The notes beneath the pieces are model-generated. The model ran no database searches and had not been told where the DNA came from. It saw only the letters and a program-made list of their open reading frames with translations. From positions 49,109 to 113,108 of the IMG/VR virus record IMGVR_UViG_3300024346_000017: a stretch of DNA of 64,000 nt; one strand, 5' to 3'. Of this stretch, positions 35,756 to 44,611 are shown piece after piece. The DNA is from a virus. The position numbers were made by a program, and so were the translations under genes. The number at the start of each line of letters is the position of its first letter. Position 1 is the first letter of the stretch.

Positions 35756-38499
35756 TGAGATGGATTCAGGTTCACGATGGCGGCGGAGAGACTATACCAG
35801 CAGACCAAGAGAGATCAGATGCGGATGCAGCAGCAAATGCAAATAAAAAAACTCCAGGCTCATTCACAGTACAAAAATCAGGATTCAATGTTGTCCAAGG
35901 TGGGGTCTATAAGATGGCCTTTGCGTACTTGTATGAAGATCCAGATAATCCTTCCGAAACAATAGTCGGTCCTAGTTCTCCAAATTTTACATTTACTTTA
36001 GACACACCAGATTTAACTAGAGCAGTTACGGGCTTAGTTGTTACTCCTGGACTATTATCTTATGGCGTTAAATGGGATTTAATTGATAAATCATTGCCTG
36101 AAAACAAATGGCTGATCGATATACAAATATATGAAAGCTTAACTGGAGCATTTGCAGGAGAAGAGTATTTAGTTTGGAATGGAAATGGTAACTCTGCAAC
36201 AATTTTAGTTTCTGATACAAACAATAGATGGATTCGTGTTTATACTAGAGATGCAGATTTTCATAAAAAAGGTGTTACCGCTGGTCCATTTAAAGCAACC
36301 GACCCTATTGTAGTAGATGTAACTGGTCCAGGAAATGTTGATTCTGTAACTACATCTGGCGGACTAGACACCACAGGAGTTGTAGGGTTTAACGGGTATG
36401 CACAAATATCGTGGCCAGCAGTTACTGGAGGTGGAATACGTGGATATAGAATAAGATTTAGACCAGTGACTACTCCAGAGTCAAGCTATTCCTATGCAGA
36501 CTCTCCTGGAACTGGAACTTCGTACAGACTTGCGGGACTAGGTGCAGGCTTAGTTTACGATATAGCGGTTGCAACATATGATGAATATAACAATACATCT
36601 TCTAGCTATGTTCCTGGAACAAATGTTACTGTTGGTGGAACTCCTTATATTGCAAGTACAGTAGATGTTTCTGGATATTTTAGAGCAAAAGCAAATTCTA
36701 CTGATGCAGATTCAACTGCATTTAAATTTGGATACGGAATAGAGACTGGCAAACGAGGACTATTATTTAATGCAAGTAACTATTGGCATATAGATTCTAA
36801 CCAATCTGCTTTATTTAAAGTTGGAGGACCAACTGCAAACTACCTTTTGTGGAATGGCACTAAGCTAACTATAGATGGAGATATTAACGCAAAGGGTGGA
36901 TCCTTTAGTGGTAACATTTTTATGTCAACAACTGGAGCATCTATATATAGTGGAACAATTGACACTGCTACTGGTAACCTAACTGGCAACGGATTTGCAT
37001 TAAACTCAACTGGATTAAAAGTTGCTAATGGAGTTAACTCAGTAACCTTATCCGCTGCAACTGGAACAATTACAGCAAATGCAGGTTCTATTGCTGGATG
37101 GAATTTAAGCGGAACAACTTTATCAAAAAACAATGTAATACTTGACAGCGCTGGACAAATACAAGTTGGATCAACAGCAGCTCAAAGTGTTTATCTGAAA
37201 TCTTCTGGAAGTTTTGTTATGTGGGCTGGAAACAACACTCCAGATGCAAATGCTAAGTTTAGAGTAGGAGTAGATGGAACGCTATATGCAGCTGGTGCCG
37301 TACTTGGATCGAATACAACTGTAGACGGATATGCAACCACCGCAACAACAACTGGAATAAATACAAGGCTTACTACAGCAGAAGGTACTGTTTCTACATT
37401 GGGTACAAACGTCACAACATTATCTAATAGCGTTGGAACTATATCTACTGGCTTAGCTACAAAGAACACAACTTTTGTTGGAGGCACCGCACCTACTGCC
37501 AATAGAGCTGGAGACATCTGGATAGACACTAATAGCGGAAACGAATTAAAGACATGGACAGGATCTGCATGGACAAGCAGAAGAGACACGACCTTTGCAA
37601 AAACAACGGATTTAGGCACTAAATTAAATGCCACAACTTCTATAATTCAAAGCACGGTAGATAATAAAATTACAGCTAATGCAGCAGGACTTGAAATATT
37701 TAGTGGTTCTGCAAATAGCGGATTAAAATTTACAGGTACTGGATTTTTTGGATACAAGAACAGCGTACCAACATTCTCAATTTTATCAGATGGAACCGCG
37801 ACATTTGCTGGTACACTAAGCGCAGCAACAGGATCATTTACTGGAGCCGTAACTGCTACCTCTGGAGTCATTGGTGGATTTACTTTAACTGGCGGTACAG
37901 ACTTTACTGCAAAACTAGATGTCAATCCAAGAATTATTTTTGGCAATAAGATTTTAATTGGCTCAATTGATTTAGGAGGCACTAGCGGAGATTATGGATT
38001 AAGAATAGGTAATCCATATGGAACTGCAGGTGCATCTTTTAGAATCAACACAGCAGACGACGTAAATAGATTTTCTGCAGATAGCGCTACAAGAACCTAT
38101 GCTGGAGAAGTAAGAAATGCTCTTAGAGCAGCACCAATTAGATCTATCGGCGCTGTTGTTACTGAATCATCTTCTAGAAGATTCAAAGAAAATATAGTTT
38201 CAGCACCTAAAAGATATTACGACAGAATATTAAATGTTGATCCAATGTTTTATACCTACAAGACAGATAGCGAAGAAGTTCTTCCAGAATTGCGTGGACA
38301 CCACAGATTTGGTATGATAGCTGAAGATTTAGAAGAAGCTGGTCTTGGATACTTTGTTGAAAGAGACCTGCAGGGTAGACCAACTAATCTAAATGACATG
38401 ATGTCATTCCCTTTGCTTTTAATTCCAATTATTAAAGAATTAAAACAAGAGGTACAATCACTTAAAGATTCAATAATAGCAATGGGGGGAACTGTATGA
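35755..38499 (+). CDS. Tail fibre with FN3-like domains and S74 chaperone
   Basis: The 914-residue protein has one or two FN3-like domains in the first 300 residues (YGVKWDLIDKSLPENKWLID; GIRGYRIRFRPVTTPESSYS). A long beta-rich repetitive shaft follows, including TAPTANRAGDIWIDTNSGNE. A C-terminal S74 chaperone starts near residue 803 (SSSRRFKENI with the Ser/Lys pair; HHRFGMIAEDLEEAG) and ends in a coiled helix. S74 self-cleavage follows trimerisation. A second S74 fibre is encoded at 9385, so the virion carries at least two such fibres. Confidence 0.82.
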   Translation: MRWIQVHDGGGETIPADQERSDADAAANANKKTPGSFTVQKSGFNVVQGGVYKMAFAYLYEDPDNPSETIVGPSSPNFTFTLDTPDLTRAVTGLVVTPGLLSYGVKWDLIDKSLPENKWLIDIQIYESLTGAFAGEEYLVWNGNGNSATILVSDTNNRWIRVYTRDADFHKKGVTAGPFKATDPIVVDVTGPGNVDSVTTSGGLDTTGVVGFNGYAQISWPAVTGGGIRGYRIRFRPVTTPESSYSYADSPGTGTSYRLAGLGAGLVYDIAVATYDEYNNTSSSYVPGTNVTVGGTPYIASTVDVSGYFRAKANSTDADSTAFKFGYGIETGKRGLLFNASNYWHIDSNQSALFKVGGPTANYLLWNGTKLTIDGDINAKGGSFSGNIFMSTTGASIYSGTIDTATGNLTGNGFALNSTGLKVANGVNSVTLSAATGTITANAGSIAGWNLSGTTLSKNNVILDSAGQIQVGSTAAQSVYLKSSGSFVMWAGNNTPDANAKFRVGVDGTLYAAGAVLGSNTTVDGYATTATTTGINTRLTTAEGTVSTLGTNVTTLSNSVGTISTGLATKNTTFVGGTAPTANRAGDIWIDTNSGNELKTWTGSAWTSRRDTTFAKTTDLGTKLNATTSIIQSTVDNKITANAAGLEIFSGSANSGLKFTGTGFFGYKNSVPTFSILSDGTATFAGTLSAATGSFTGAVTATSGVIGGFTLTGGTDFTAKLDVNPRIIFGNKILIGSIDLGGTSGDYGLRIGNPYGTAGASFRINTADDVNRFSADSATRTYAGEVRNALRAAPIRSIGAVVTESSSRRFKENIVSAPKRYYDRILNVDPMFYTYKTDSEEVLPELRGHHRFGMIAEDLEEAGLGYFVERDLQGRPTNLNDMMSFPLLLIPIIKELKQEVQSLKDSIIAMGGTV

Positions 38500-38699
38500 T
38501 AAGATTTTTTTGCTCAATATGCATAGACGACATAGACCTAGATCCAACAGACATGTGCCTGACTTGCTGCGAGGCAACTTGCCCAGAATGCGGAACTGTT
38601 CTTAGAAGCCTATATGCTAGACCAGAAAACCCAACAGAGGATATGTTGGGTCTTGCCGCATACAATCAAATTAATGCTATAGACACAAATACACCATAA
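38496..38699 (+). CDS. Small zinc-ribbon protein
   Basis: The 67-residue protein has closely spaced Cys pairs (CSIC, CLTCC, CPECG), enough for one or two zinc sites. It overlaps the fibre gene stop by four bases. Function unknown; it may help protein assembly or nucleic acid contact. Confidence 0.6.
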   Translation: MIRFFCSICIDDIDLDPTDMCLTCCEATCPECGTVLRSLYARPENPTEDMLGLAAYNQINAIDTNTP

Positions 38700-38708
38700 T
38701 GGTATACT
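38680..38708 (+). promoter_or_regulatory. Promoter (TAGACA - 17 - TGG-TATACT)
   Basis: TAGACA at 38680-38685 and TATACT at 38703-38708 are 17 bases apart, with an extended TGG. It overlaps the end of the zinc-ribbon gene. AAGGAGATATA precedes ATG 38731. Confidence 0.6.
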
Positions 38709-38730
38709 GTAAATCTATCAAGGAGATATA

Positions 38731-38877
38731 ATGGATAAAGCAGAATTAGTAATTAGCGCACTGCAGCAAAGAATTGGCGAGCTTGTCTCAAATTATGAGA
38801 CGCACATTGCTATTCTTCGTGCAGAAATAACACAGCTTCAGCAGGCACAAATGTCTGAGGAGCCAGAGGAGAAATAA
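38731..38877 (+). CDS. 48-residue coiled-coil peptide
   Basis: The product begins MDKAELVISALQQRIGELV and is a single amphipathic helix ending in EEPEEK. A strong AAGGAG site and its own promoter support expression. It is one base from the next structural gene. It may be a helical spacer, chaperone or fibre-assembly helper. Confidence 0.6.
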   Translation: MDKAELVISALQQRIGELVSNYETHIAILRAEITQLQQAQMSEEPEEK

Positions 38878-38878
38878 A

Positions 38879-39292
38879 ATGGCAGAACAATTAAAGTCTA
38901 TGCAGGTTAATGAAGGAGATCCAATTACTTCAGAGCTACTATCTAACATGGTATCAAACATTAATCTAATTAATGCTATGGCAAGTAGCACTACTGGAAC
39001 TCCTGCAACCCCTGGAGTACCTGGAGCAGTTCAGGTAATTGATAGTGGTAGACCTTCAGTTCCCTGTAATACAGCAGGCACTGGAGAACTCACAATTCCT
39101 TTTAAAAAGACTTTTTCTGTAAGGCCTAATATAGTATGTACAGTATGGCAAACAAGCGGGAAAAACTTTTTAACACATAAATATATACCAGTTGTAACAA
39201 CAGCAAGCGCAACAGAGTTTACTGTAAGAATGATGCCAGTAGGCGCAACAGCAAACGGAAACGTTTATGTTCAATGGATTGCTACTATCTAA
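38879..39292 (+). CDS. Short fibre / receptor-binding-type protein
   Basis: The 137-residue protein has an N-terminal helix, a short TGTPATPGVPGA linker and a C-terminal beta domain (GELTIPFKKTFSVRPNIVCTVWQ) that resembles the H-type lectin-like tips of phage fibres. It is the last structural gene before the replication module. A host-contact role is inferred. Confidence 0.6.
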   Translation: MAEQLKSMQVNEGDPITSELLSNMVSNINLINAMASSTTGTPATPGVPGAVQVIDSGRPSVPCNTAGTGELTIPFKKTFSVRPNIVCTVWQTSGKNFLTHKYIPVVTTASATEFTVRMMPVGATANGNVYVQWIATI

Positions 39293-39302
39293 CAAATAAG
39301 TA

Positions 39303-39330
39303 TTGACAATATAGCACATAATGCTACAAT
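39303..39330 (+). promoter_or_regulatory. Strong promoter of the replication module
   Basis: A perfect TTGACA (39303-39308), 16 bases, then TGC-TACAAT (-10 at 39325-39330). This is the best consensus promoter in the window and opens the early/replication genes. Confidence 0.8.
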
Positions 39331-39345
39331 TTGATGTAGCGCTAA

Positions 39346-39365
39346 GGCCATGAATATTCATGGCC
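39346..39365. promoter_or_regulatory. 20-bp perfect palindrome in a leader
   Basis: GGCCATGAATATTCATGGCC is fully self-complementary and lies 15 bases after the -10 box and 20 bases before ATG 39386. It could be a repressor operator or, in RNA, an 8-bp hairpin with an ATAT loop. No T run follows, which argues against a standard terminator. Confidence 0.65.
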
Positions 39366-39385
39366 TATTAACATTAGGGTAAATA

Positions 39386-40186
39386 ATGACAAACGATTTA
39401 AAGTGGATGCTATCTTCGGACCAGCAATTCCCTTATCAAGATGACAAGATGATCGAGCTTTGGTTTAAAGTAATGAAGTGGTTTAAGCCAGATGTCGTTG
39501 ACTACCTTGGTGATACAGATGATCAGGCATGCTATAGTAAGTATACAGAAGGCCGTTCAGCAGAATTTATGCAGCTTCACAAAAATGATAGCAGAGATTT
39601 AATAGTTCCAATGATGAGACATGAAGCAAAGGGCGCTAGAGATTTTTACGCAAAGACAAGAGAGATGCTTCCTAATGCACAATTATTTTCTGCTTTGGGT
39701 AACCACGACATTCGTATCTTTAACTATGTTGATGCCAAGCTCCCAGATTATATCAATGAAGTAACACCAGAAGCCTTGTGGTCCTTAGACTCACTTGGCT
39801 ACGAATATATTTATTATGACGAGCTTCCTAAGCGCCGTTTTGGAGACATTCACGTGCACCACGGACTTTCTATTGCAGCAACAGGATCGGCAAGAAAAGA
39901 CATGGAAGACATGCAGATCTCATTAATTCGTGGGCACTCTCACAGAATTGCTTCGCATATGGTAACATATGAACTTAGAAATAATGGAGAGGGAGAAACT
40001 CTTCGTGGATATGAGATTGGTCACATGTGTGACGAAAAGGGTCCAGGAATGAAGTATACTCAACACCATGATTGGCAAAAAGGATTTGCCGTTGCACATA
40101 TTGTTAATGATTATCCTCACATTCAAATGATCCATGTTTCACCAGACTACTCATGTGTCGTGGATGGAAAGTTCTTTCAAGTATGA
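39386..40186 (+). CDS. Calcineurin-like metallophosphoesterase
   Basis: The 266-residue enzyme has the motif series DYLGDTDD, LGNHDIRI, HVHHGL and RGHSHRIASH, which bind two metal ions. Members cleave phosphodiesters in nucleotides or DNA. It lies first in the replication module. The substrate is unknown. The stop overlaps the next ATG by four bases. Confidence 0.85.
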   Translation: MTNDLKWMLSSDQQFPYQDDKMIELWFKVMKWFKPDVVDYLGDTDDQACYSKYTEGRSAEFMQLHKNDSRDLIVPMMRHEAKGARDFYAKTREMLPNAQLFSALGNHDIRIFNYVDAKLPDYINEVTPEALWSLDSLGYEYIYYDELPKRRFGDIHVHHGLSIAATGSARKDMEDMQISLIRGHSHRIASHMVTYELRNNGEGETLRGYEIGHMCDEKGPGMKYTQHHDWQKGFAVAHIVNDYPHIQMIHVSPDYSCVVDGKFFQV

Positions 40187-40371
40187 TAAAGTGTAATAAA
40201 TGCGGAGGAAGAGTATTCATAGATAGAGTATTCTCTCAAAAAATGCATATGGAATTGTTTTGCATCATGTGCGGTAAGCGCTGGATGATGAATAAGAATA
40301 CAAATAAGTTGGGGAAATGGCTAGAGACACTAGAGGAAAATCACTCAAAGAAATACGGTATTTCTTCTTAA
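40183..40371 (+). CDS. Small zinc-ribbon protein
   Basis: The 62-residue protein begins MIKCNKCGG and has a second pair CIMCG, a four-Cys zinc ribbon. ATG 40183 overlaps the phosphoesterase stop; the frame is open further up but with no support. Its 3' end overlaps the next gene by 55 bases, a long overlap that may reflect tight coupling. Confidence 0.65.
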   Translation: MIKCNKCGGRVFIDRVFSQKMHMELFCIMCGKRWMMNKNTNKLGKWLETLEENHSKKYGISS

Positions 40372-40799
40372 ACGGAAAAATACATAAGACTCTTAGTTTA
40401 TCTAGAGCTAAGGATCAGGTAATTGCTTGGTCTTATATAGATAAAAAAAGAATGCTGTATCCATACTCAGAAGTAAATAAAAGTATGGGTAACGCATATA
40501 GTATTGTTGAAGTGGCCTCCATGCTTAATAAGCATAGGGTTACAATACAGGATTATATTCTAGAGGAAAAAATTAAGTGTCCACAAAAGATTTATCCAAT
40601 AGGCAGTGGCTCAGAAGACAAATGGTATAAATATATGTTTAGCGACAAAGACGTACTTGACCTACACGAGTATATCCTTGAATCTGGACATTCAAAAAAT
40701 GTTCCGTCTAAGGCGGAACTAATAGCTCTTCTCAAACACAGTTTTATATTGTATACTAAGACAGACAGTGGCTTTGTCCCAGTATGGAAGGCGGAGTAA
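40317..40799 (+). CDS. MerR/excisionase-like helix-turn-helix protein
   Basis: The 160-residue protein has a basic N-terminal part (RYFFLNGKIHKTLSLSRAKD) and, around residues 62-95, a winged helix-turn-helix-like segment (YSIVEVASMLNKHRVTIQDYI) followed by YMFSDKDVLDLHEYI. This fits actinophage regulators. There is no integrase, so it is more likely a transcription regulator than an excisionase. Confidence 0.65.
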   Translation: MARDTRGKSLKEIRYFFLNGKIHKTLSLSRAKDQVIAWSYIDKKRMLYPYSEVNKSMGNAYSIVEVASMLNKHRVTIQDYILEEKIKCPQKIYPIGSGSEDKWYKYMFSDKDVLDLHEYILESGHSKNVPSKAELIALLKHSFILYTKTDSGFVPVWKAE

Positions 40800-40912
40800 T
40801 GGAAAAGAGTAGAGTTGTTACTTGCGATATTTGTAAAAGAGACATAGAAGTTCGCTGGGGCATATTCGCCAGCGATACATTAAACAGACACAAGAAGGCG
40901 GAGCACAAATGA
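40799..40912 (+). CDS. 37-residue C2H2 zinc-finger peptide
   Basis: The product (MEKSRVVTCDICKRDIEV onward) ends LNRHKKAEHK, giving a C-x2-C ... H-x4-H finger. It is TAATG-coupled to the gene before and ATGA-coupled to the gene after. It is a very short candidate nucleic-acid or protein-binding module. Confidence 0.6.
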   Translation: MEKSRVVTCDICKRDIEVRWGIFASDTLNRHKKAEHK

Positions 40913-41112
40913 CAACAAGAGTTAAGGTAGATCTTTCTTTTACTAGAAATCTTGGTAACTATGAAAGCATTAGAATTAATGTTGGCGTGGAAGATGATGT
41001 GCGTTCTGGTGAGACTGTTGATGCTGCTACCGAAAGAGTATACGCATTTGTGGAAAGCAAGCTTGTTCAAAAAACAAGTGAGGTAGAGGAAGAGCTTAAG
41101 AGTGGCAAATAA
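40909..41112 (+). CDS. Small conserved replication-module protein
   Basis: The 67-residue protein has an N-terminal beta hairpin (RVKVDLSFTRNLGNYESIRINVG) and an acidic helix with DAATERVYAFVESKL. It sits two genes upstream of the helicase in an overlapping series. No family was recognised. Confidence 0.6.
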   Translation: MTTRVKVDLSFTRNLGNYESIRINVGVEDDVRSGETVDAATERVYAFVESKLVQKTSEVEEELKSGK

Positions 41113-41422
41113 TAAAGAGCCATATATTCTTATGACTAATTACCAGAATCTCTACAAGGAGAAATACGGGAAGATGCCTACTCTAAATAAGTTTAGGGAG
41201 AAGTGGGCTATGCAAGATGTAATTGATAGCGTGGGATTTCAAAAAGCTAACGACCTACTGTCTTATTATTTCAGCCTAGAAAAAACAGGGCACCCACTGC
41301 AATTCTTTTATTATAACTTTGATAAAATGGAAAATGCTAGAATAGAGTTACAAAAAGATATTGAGACACGCCGACTATTGCGAGAGTCTACTAAGAAGAT
41401 GGTGGAAGAAGGCGGGCTATGA
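41102..41422 (+). CDS. Small helical protein upstream of helicase (possible loader)
   Basis: The 106-residue protein starts at GTG 41102, overlapping the previous gene by 11 bases with GAGGAAGAG upstream. It is mostly helical (QNLYKEKYGKMPTLNKFREK, DLLSYYF, ending ESTKKMVEEGGL). Its ATGA coupling to the helicase makes a helicase-loader role plausible but unproven. Confidence 0.6.
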   Translation: MANNKEPYILMTNYQNLYKEKYGKMPTLNKFREKWAMQDVIDSVGFQKANDLLSYYFSLEKTGHPLQFFYYNFDKMENARIELQKDIETRRLLRESTKKMVEEGGL

Positions 41423-42666
41423 ATACAGAAGCAACATTAATCTCGGCTATATGTAAGAATAAAGACATTAGCACTGTTATGGCAGAGAATGTAGATGAGC
41501 TGTTTACTTCCCATGGAGATGTTTGGAATGGCCTTAAGTCATACTATAATCAATTCAAGGCTATCCCAGAAGTTGGAATCCTACAAGAAAAGTTTAAAGA
41601 CTTTGAGCCAGATTTAAATGCAACAGCAGAGACTGCTTATTATTTAGATAATCTAAAGAATGAGTTTTTGTCTAGCAGACTAAAGAGCATTTTAATTCGT
41701 GGCGGATCAATGCTAAAAGAAGATGCTGCCTCCAGAGTAATTGGAGAACTTCAGTCACAGCTTTCTAGTTTAAATAAATATACTAATAATGTACGTGACT
41801 TAGATGTTACAGACTCAGACAACGCCATTAAGCATTTAGAGGCTCTGAAGGTCCGTACAGCCGAGATGGGTGGCTCCCCAGGCATTAAGACTGGCTTCCA
41901 GTCAATTGACCTTGCATACCCCACTGGAATGGCTCCAGGGCACCTTATAGTCGCTATTGGCTGGCCAGGTAGGGGTAAGACATGGTTTACCTCATATCTA
42001 GCCTGCAAGGCTTGGGAGCAGGGATTTAAGCCTATGATCGTTTCTCTTGAAATGACTCCAGAGAATATGCGTGACCGTATTTACACCATGCTTGGCTCTG
42101 GGCTATTTAAGGCTAGTGATTTTGCAAAGGGCGATATTAATATTGATGACTTTAGAAGTTGGTCTAGCAAAAAGTTTGCTGACAAGAATAAGTTTATCTT
42201 GGTATCTAATGAAGGTTCTGGAAATGTAACTCCAAATGCAATCCAAGCTAAGATAGATCAGCACAAACCAGACATTGTTATTTTGGATTATCACCAGTTA
42301 TTTACAGATAACAATAACTCTAAGGCACCAACAGAACGAAACATGAATATTTCTCGTGAGTTTAAAAACTTGGCGGTCAGAAATAATATTCCTATTATCG
42401 ACATTACTGCTGCAACTGCAGATGATATTACAGACCAAGACAATCCTCCAATGATGAGTCAGGTTGCATGGTCAAAGGCTATTGAATATGATGCTGATAT
42501 GGCTATGGCAATCCATAAGTACAAGGGAACAGACATGATTGAAATTGTTTCTCGAAAGAATAGACACGGACATGACTTTGGAGTATTCTTAGACTGGGAT
42601 ATCAACAGGGGTATCGTCAAAGAGATTTACGAAAACCCGTTTGCTGATGACACACAAAAGAATTAA
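41419..42666 (+). CDS. DnaB-like replicative helicase
   Basis: The 415-residue RecA-fold helicase has a Walker A motif GWPGRGKT at 181-188, VSLEMTPENM after it, and a Walker B/DNA-contact segment IVILDYHQLF at about 290. The N-terminal ~130 residues form a helical domain that would bind primase. It unwinds DNA ahead of the DnaE polymerase. Primase, SSB and polymerase genes follow within 5 kb. Confidence 0.85.
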   Translation: MNTEATLISAICKNKDISTVMAENVDELFTSHGDVWNGLKSYYNQFKAIPEVGILQEKFKDFEPDLNATAETAYYLDNLKNEFLSSRLKSILIRGGSMLKEDAASRVIGELQSQLSSLNKYTNNVRDLDVTDSDNAIKHLEALKVRTAEMGGSPGIKTGFQSIDLAYPTGMAPGHLIVAIGWPGRGKTWFTSYLACKAWEQGFKPMIVSLEMTPENMRDRIYTMLGSGLFKASDFAKGDINIDDFRSWSSKKFADKNKFILVSNEGSGNVTPNAIQAKIDQHKPDIVILDYHQLFTDNNNSKAPTERNMNISREFKNLAVRNNIPIIDITAATADDITDQDNPPMMSQVAWSKAIEYDADMAMAIHKYKGTDMIEIVSRKNRHGHDFGVFLDWDINRGIVKEIYENPFADDTQKN

Positions 42667-42949
42667 AAGATTTCAAATTGATGTACAGTTTCATGATAAC
42701 GCACAGCTCATAAGCTTAAGGCCTCAGTATGAAAACTTGCTGGTGCAAGACATGCGTGGCAAAGGTTATGTCAGAGTGCTAGATATTGATCCAGCTTTCT
42801 CGATAGAGTTTACTGGAGAGACATGGAGATTCTTAATGACTCTTCATGGGATATATGTGGGAAAGAAGAAGGCATGGCAATTCGAGGGTACAACTCAAAA
42901 CAGATTGATACCAAGGAATACGCCCCAAGCCACATTAAGTCAGTCCTAA
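42647..42949 (+). CDS. Small conserved protein overlapping helicase and primase genes
   Basis: The product of about 100 residues (MTHKRIKRFQIDVQF; GKGYVRVLDIDPAFSIEF; GIYVGKKKAWQFEG) has a clear beta pattern similar in type to small proteins beside primases in actinophages. It starts inside the helicase 3' end and overlaps the primase 5' end by up to 76 bases in another frame. ATG 42647 is preferred over an upstream TTG. Confidence 0.6.
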   Translation: MTHKRIKRFQIDVQFHDNAQLISLRPQYENLLVQDMRGKGYVRVLDIDPAFSIEFTGETWRFLMTLHGIYVGKKKAWQFEGTTQNRLIPRNTPQATLSQS

Positions 42950-43869
42950 AAGAAATTGGATTGAATATTGTTGGTGAGACAGGCAATGACTTCCTATGCT
43001 ACTGCCCATTTCACTCTAACAGACATACATCTAGCTTTAGCGTAAGCCAAACATCTGGAGCATTTATTTGCTTTAATCCTGCATGTGGAGAAACTGGCAC
43101 ACTAATAGATTTAATTAAACGCACTATGCATAAGAATGATTTTCAATCATTAAGATTAATTGCAGCCAAAGAAACAGAAGTCCTAAATAACTTTGATGAG
43201 ATAATGGAAGAGATGCTTGAAGACAAGCCTACCTTCGAAGAGTTTTCTCAAGACACCATAGATAGACTACACGCAGATCTTGCTGGCAATGGTAGCGCCA
43301 GATCTTATCTTGAGTCTAGAGGAATTAATATAGAGTCTATGAAACACTTTAATCTTGGGTATTCTCCAGCAATGAACATGGTAGTTACTCCAGTGCATAG
43401 TCCAGACGGAATACCAATTGGTATAGTTGGCAGATCAATTGAAGGAAAAACTTTTAAGAATAGCACCAGTTTGCCAAAAAGCAAAACGTTATTTAATATA
43501 CATAGGGCTAAAAAGATTGGCGACCAAGTAATAGTTTGTGAGTCTAATTTTGATGCAATAAGAATTCATCAGGCTGGCTTCCCAAATGTTGTTGCTACAC
43601 TTGGCGGCTTTCTGTCTAATGAGCAGCAGTCTTTATTAAATAGACATTTTAATAAGATAATTATTATGACAGATGCAGATGAAGCTGGCAGAGAACTAGG
43701 AAGATCTATTTCTAGCAAGCTACGCAACAAAGATATTTCTTGGGCTTCTTCTGGATATCGTGAGATATATCCAAATAAAGCTAAAGATGCTGGTGATTTA
43801 ACTGAAGAAGAAATAAAGACATGCATAAAAAAGTCCGTATCAGATATTGAATATCGCTCATGGATATGA
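42874..43869 (+). CDS. DnaG-like primase
   Basis: Residues 44-71 form the CHC2 zinc finger (C44, H47, C66, C71). A TOPRIM domain is visible with VIVCESNFDAIRIHQAG and IIIMTDADEAGRELGRS carrying the catalytic Glu and Asp residues. The 331-residue protein would lay RNA primers for the DnaE polymerase. The frame is open to 42823, but ATG 42874 reduces the overlap and leaves the N-terminus family-like. Confidence 0.82.
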   Translation: MAIRGYNSKQIDTKEYAPSHIKSVLKEIGLNIVGETGNDFLCYCPFHSNRHTSSFSVSQTSGAFICFNPACGETGTLIDLIKRTMHKNDFQSLRLIAAKETEVLNNFDEIMEEMLEDKPTFEEFSQDTIDRLHADLAGNGSARSYLESRGINIESMKHFNLGYSPAMNMVVTPVHSPDGIPIGIVGRSIEGKTFKNSTSLPKSKTLFNIHRAKKIGDQVIVCESNFDAIRIHQAGFPNVVATLGGFLSNEQQSLLNRHFNKIIIMTDADEAGRELGRSISSKLRNKDISWASSGYREIYPNKAKDAGDLTEEEIKTCIKKSVSDIEYRSWI

Positions 43870-43875
43870 TATACT
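43847..43875 (+). promoter_or_regulatory. Promoter of the SSB gene
   Basis: TTGAAT (43847-43852), 17 bases, then TG-A-TATACT (-10 at 43870-43875). The -35 lies inside the primase 3' end. The leader has a small GATGG/CCATC hairpin and then AAAAAGGAG before ATG 43924. Confidence 0.7.
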
Positions 43876-43923
43876 AAAACAACAGATGGATTTACACCAT
43901 CAACTATATAAAAAGGAGATACA

Positions 43924-44601
43924 ATGGGTATCGTTAAAGGCCTAAAGGGCTTAAATCAAGTAATGGACAAGCCTTCATACAGCGAAGGTGACGGAACAAA
44001 AGCACGTTGGGCAAAGCTAGAAGATGCGGAGAGCGTTAAAGTTCGCTTCCTGCAGGAACTAGATCCAGACTCACCGATGTACAACGAAAAAAATGGTTTG
44101 GGTTTTATTGCCGTAGAGCATACTAACCCTAAAGACTATAAGCGCAAGGCACTATGTTCAATGGAAGATCAAGGCAAGTGCTATGGTTGCGAACAACACC
44201 GTAAGGATTACAAGGCGGGATGGAAGGGTCGTTCACGACTTTACATGAACGTACTTATTGATGATGGTAAAGAAGAGCCATACGTAGCAATTCTTTCTCA
44301 AGGTTCAAGCGGAAAGACTATCACTCCAACACTAATTGAGTATGCAGGTGAAATGGGAAGCATTAGCAATCTAATGTGGCGCATTAAGCGTACTGGCACA
44401 AAGACAGACACAAGCTATACAATCATTCCTTTGGCTAAGGATGAAGCACCATTTGATTCATCAGCACTTGAGCTGTATGACTTAGAAACAACAGCAATCC
44501 GTGACTTGCCTTACACAGAGCAAGAAGCATTCTTTAATGGAGAAGGCGGATCTCAAGAGAGTGCCGCATCTTCAGACTCAGACAGCAGCCTAGTCTGGTA
44601 A
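43924..44601 (+). CDS. Single-stranded DNA-binding protein (gp32-like)
   Basis: The 225-residue protein has a zinc-site pattern (C, then CYGCEQH) after ALCSMEDQGK, followed by RSRLYMNVLI and a beta-rich core. This resembles T4 gp32-type SSBs. The C-terminus is Ser/Asp-rich and acidic (SAASSDSDSSLVW), the usual protein-interaction tail of SSBs. It has its own promoter and terminator, fitting high demand during replication. Confidence 0.78.
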   Translation: MGIVKGLKGLNQVMDKPSYSEGDGTKARWAKLEDAESVKVRFLQELDPDSPMYNEKNGLGFIAVEHTNPKDYKRKALCSMEDQGKCYGCEQHRKDYKAGWKGRSRLYMNVLIDDGKEEPYVAILSQGSSGKTITPTLIEYAGEMGSISNLMWRIKRTGTKTDTSYTIIPLAKDEAPFDSSALELYDLETTAIRDLPYTEQEAFFNGEGGSQESAASSDSDSSLVW

Positions 44602-44611
44602 CTAATTATAT

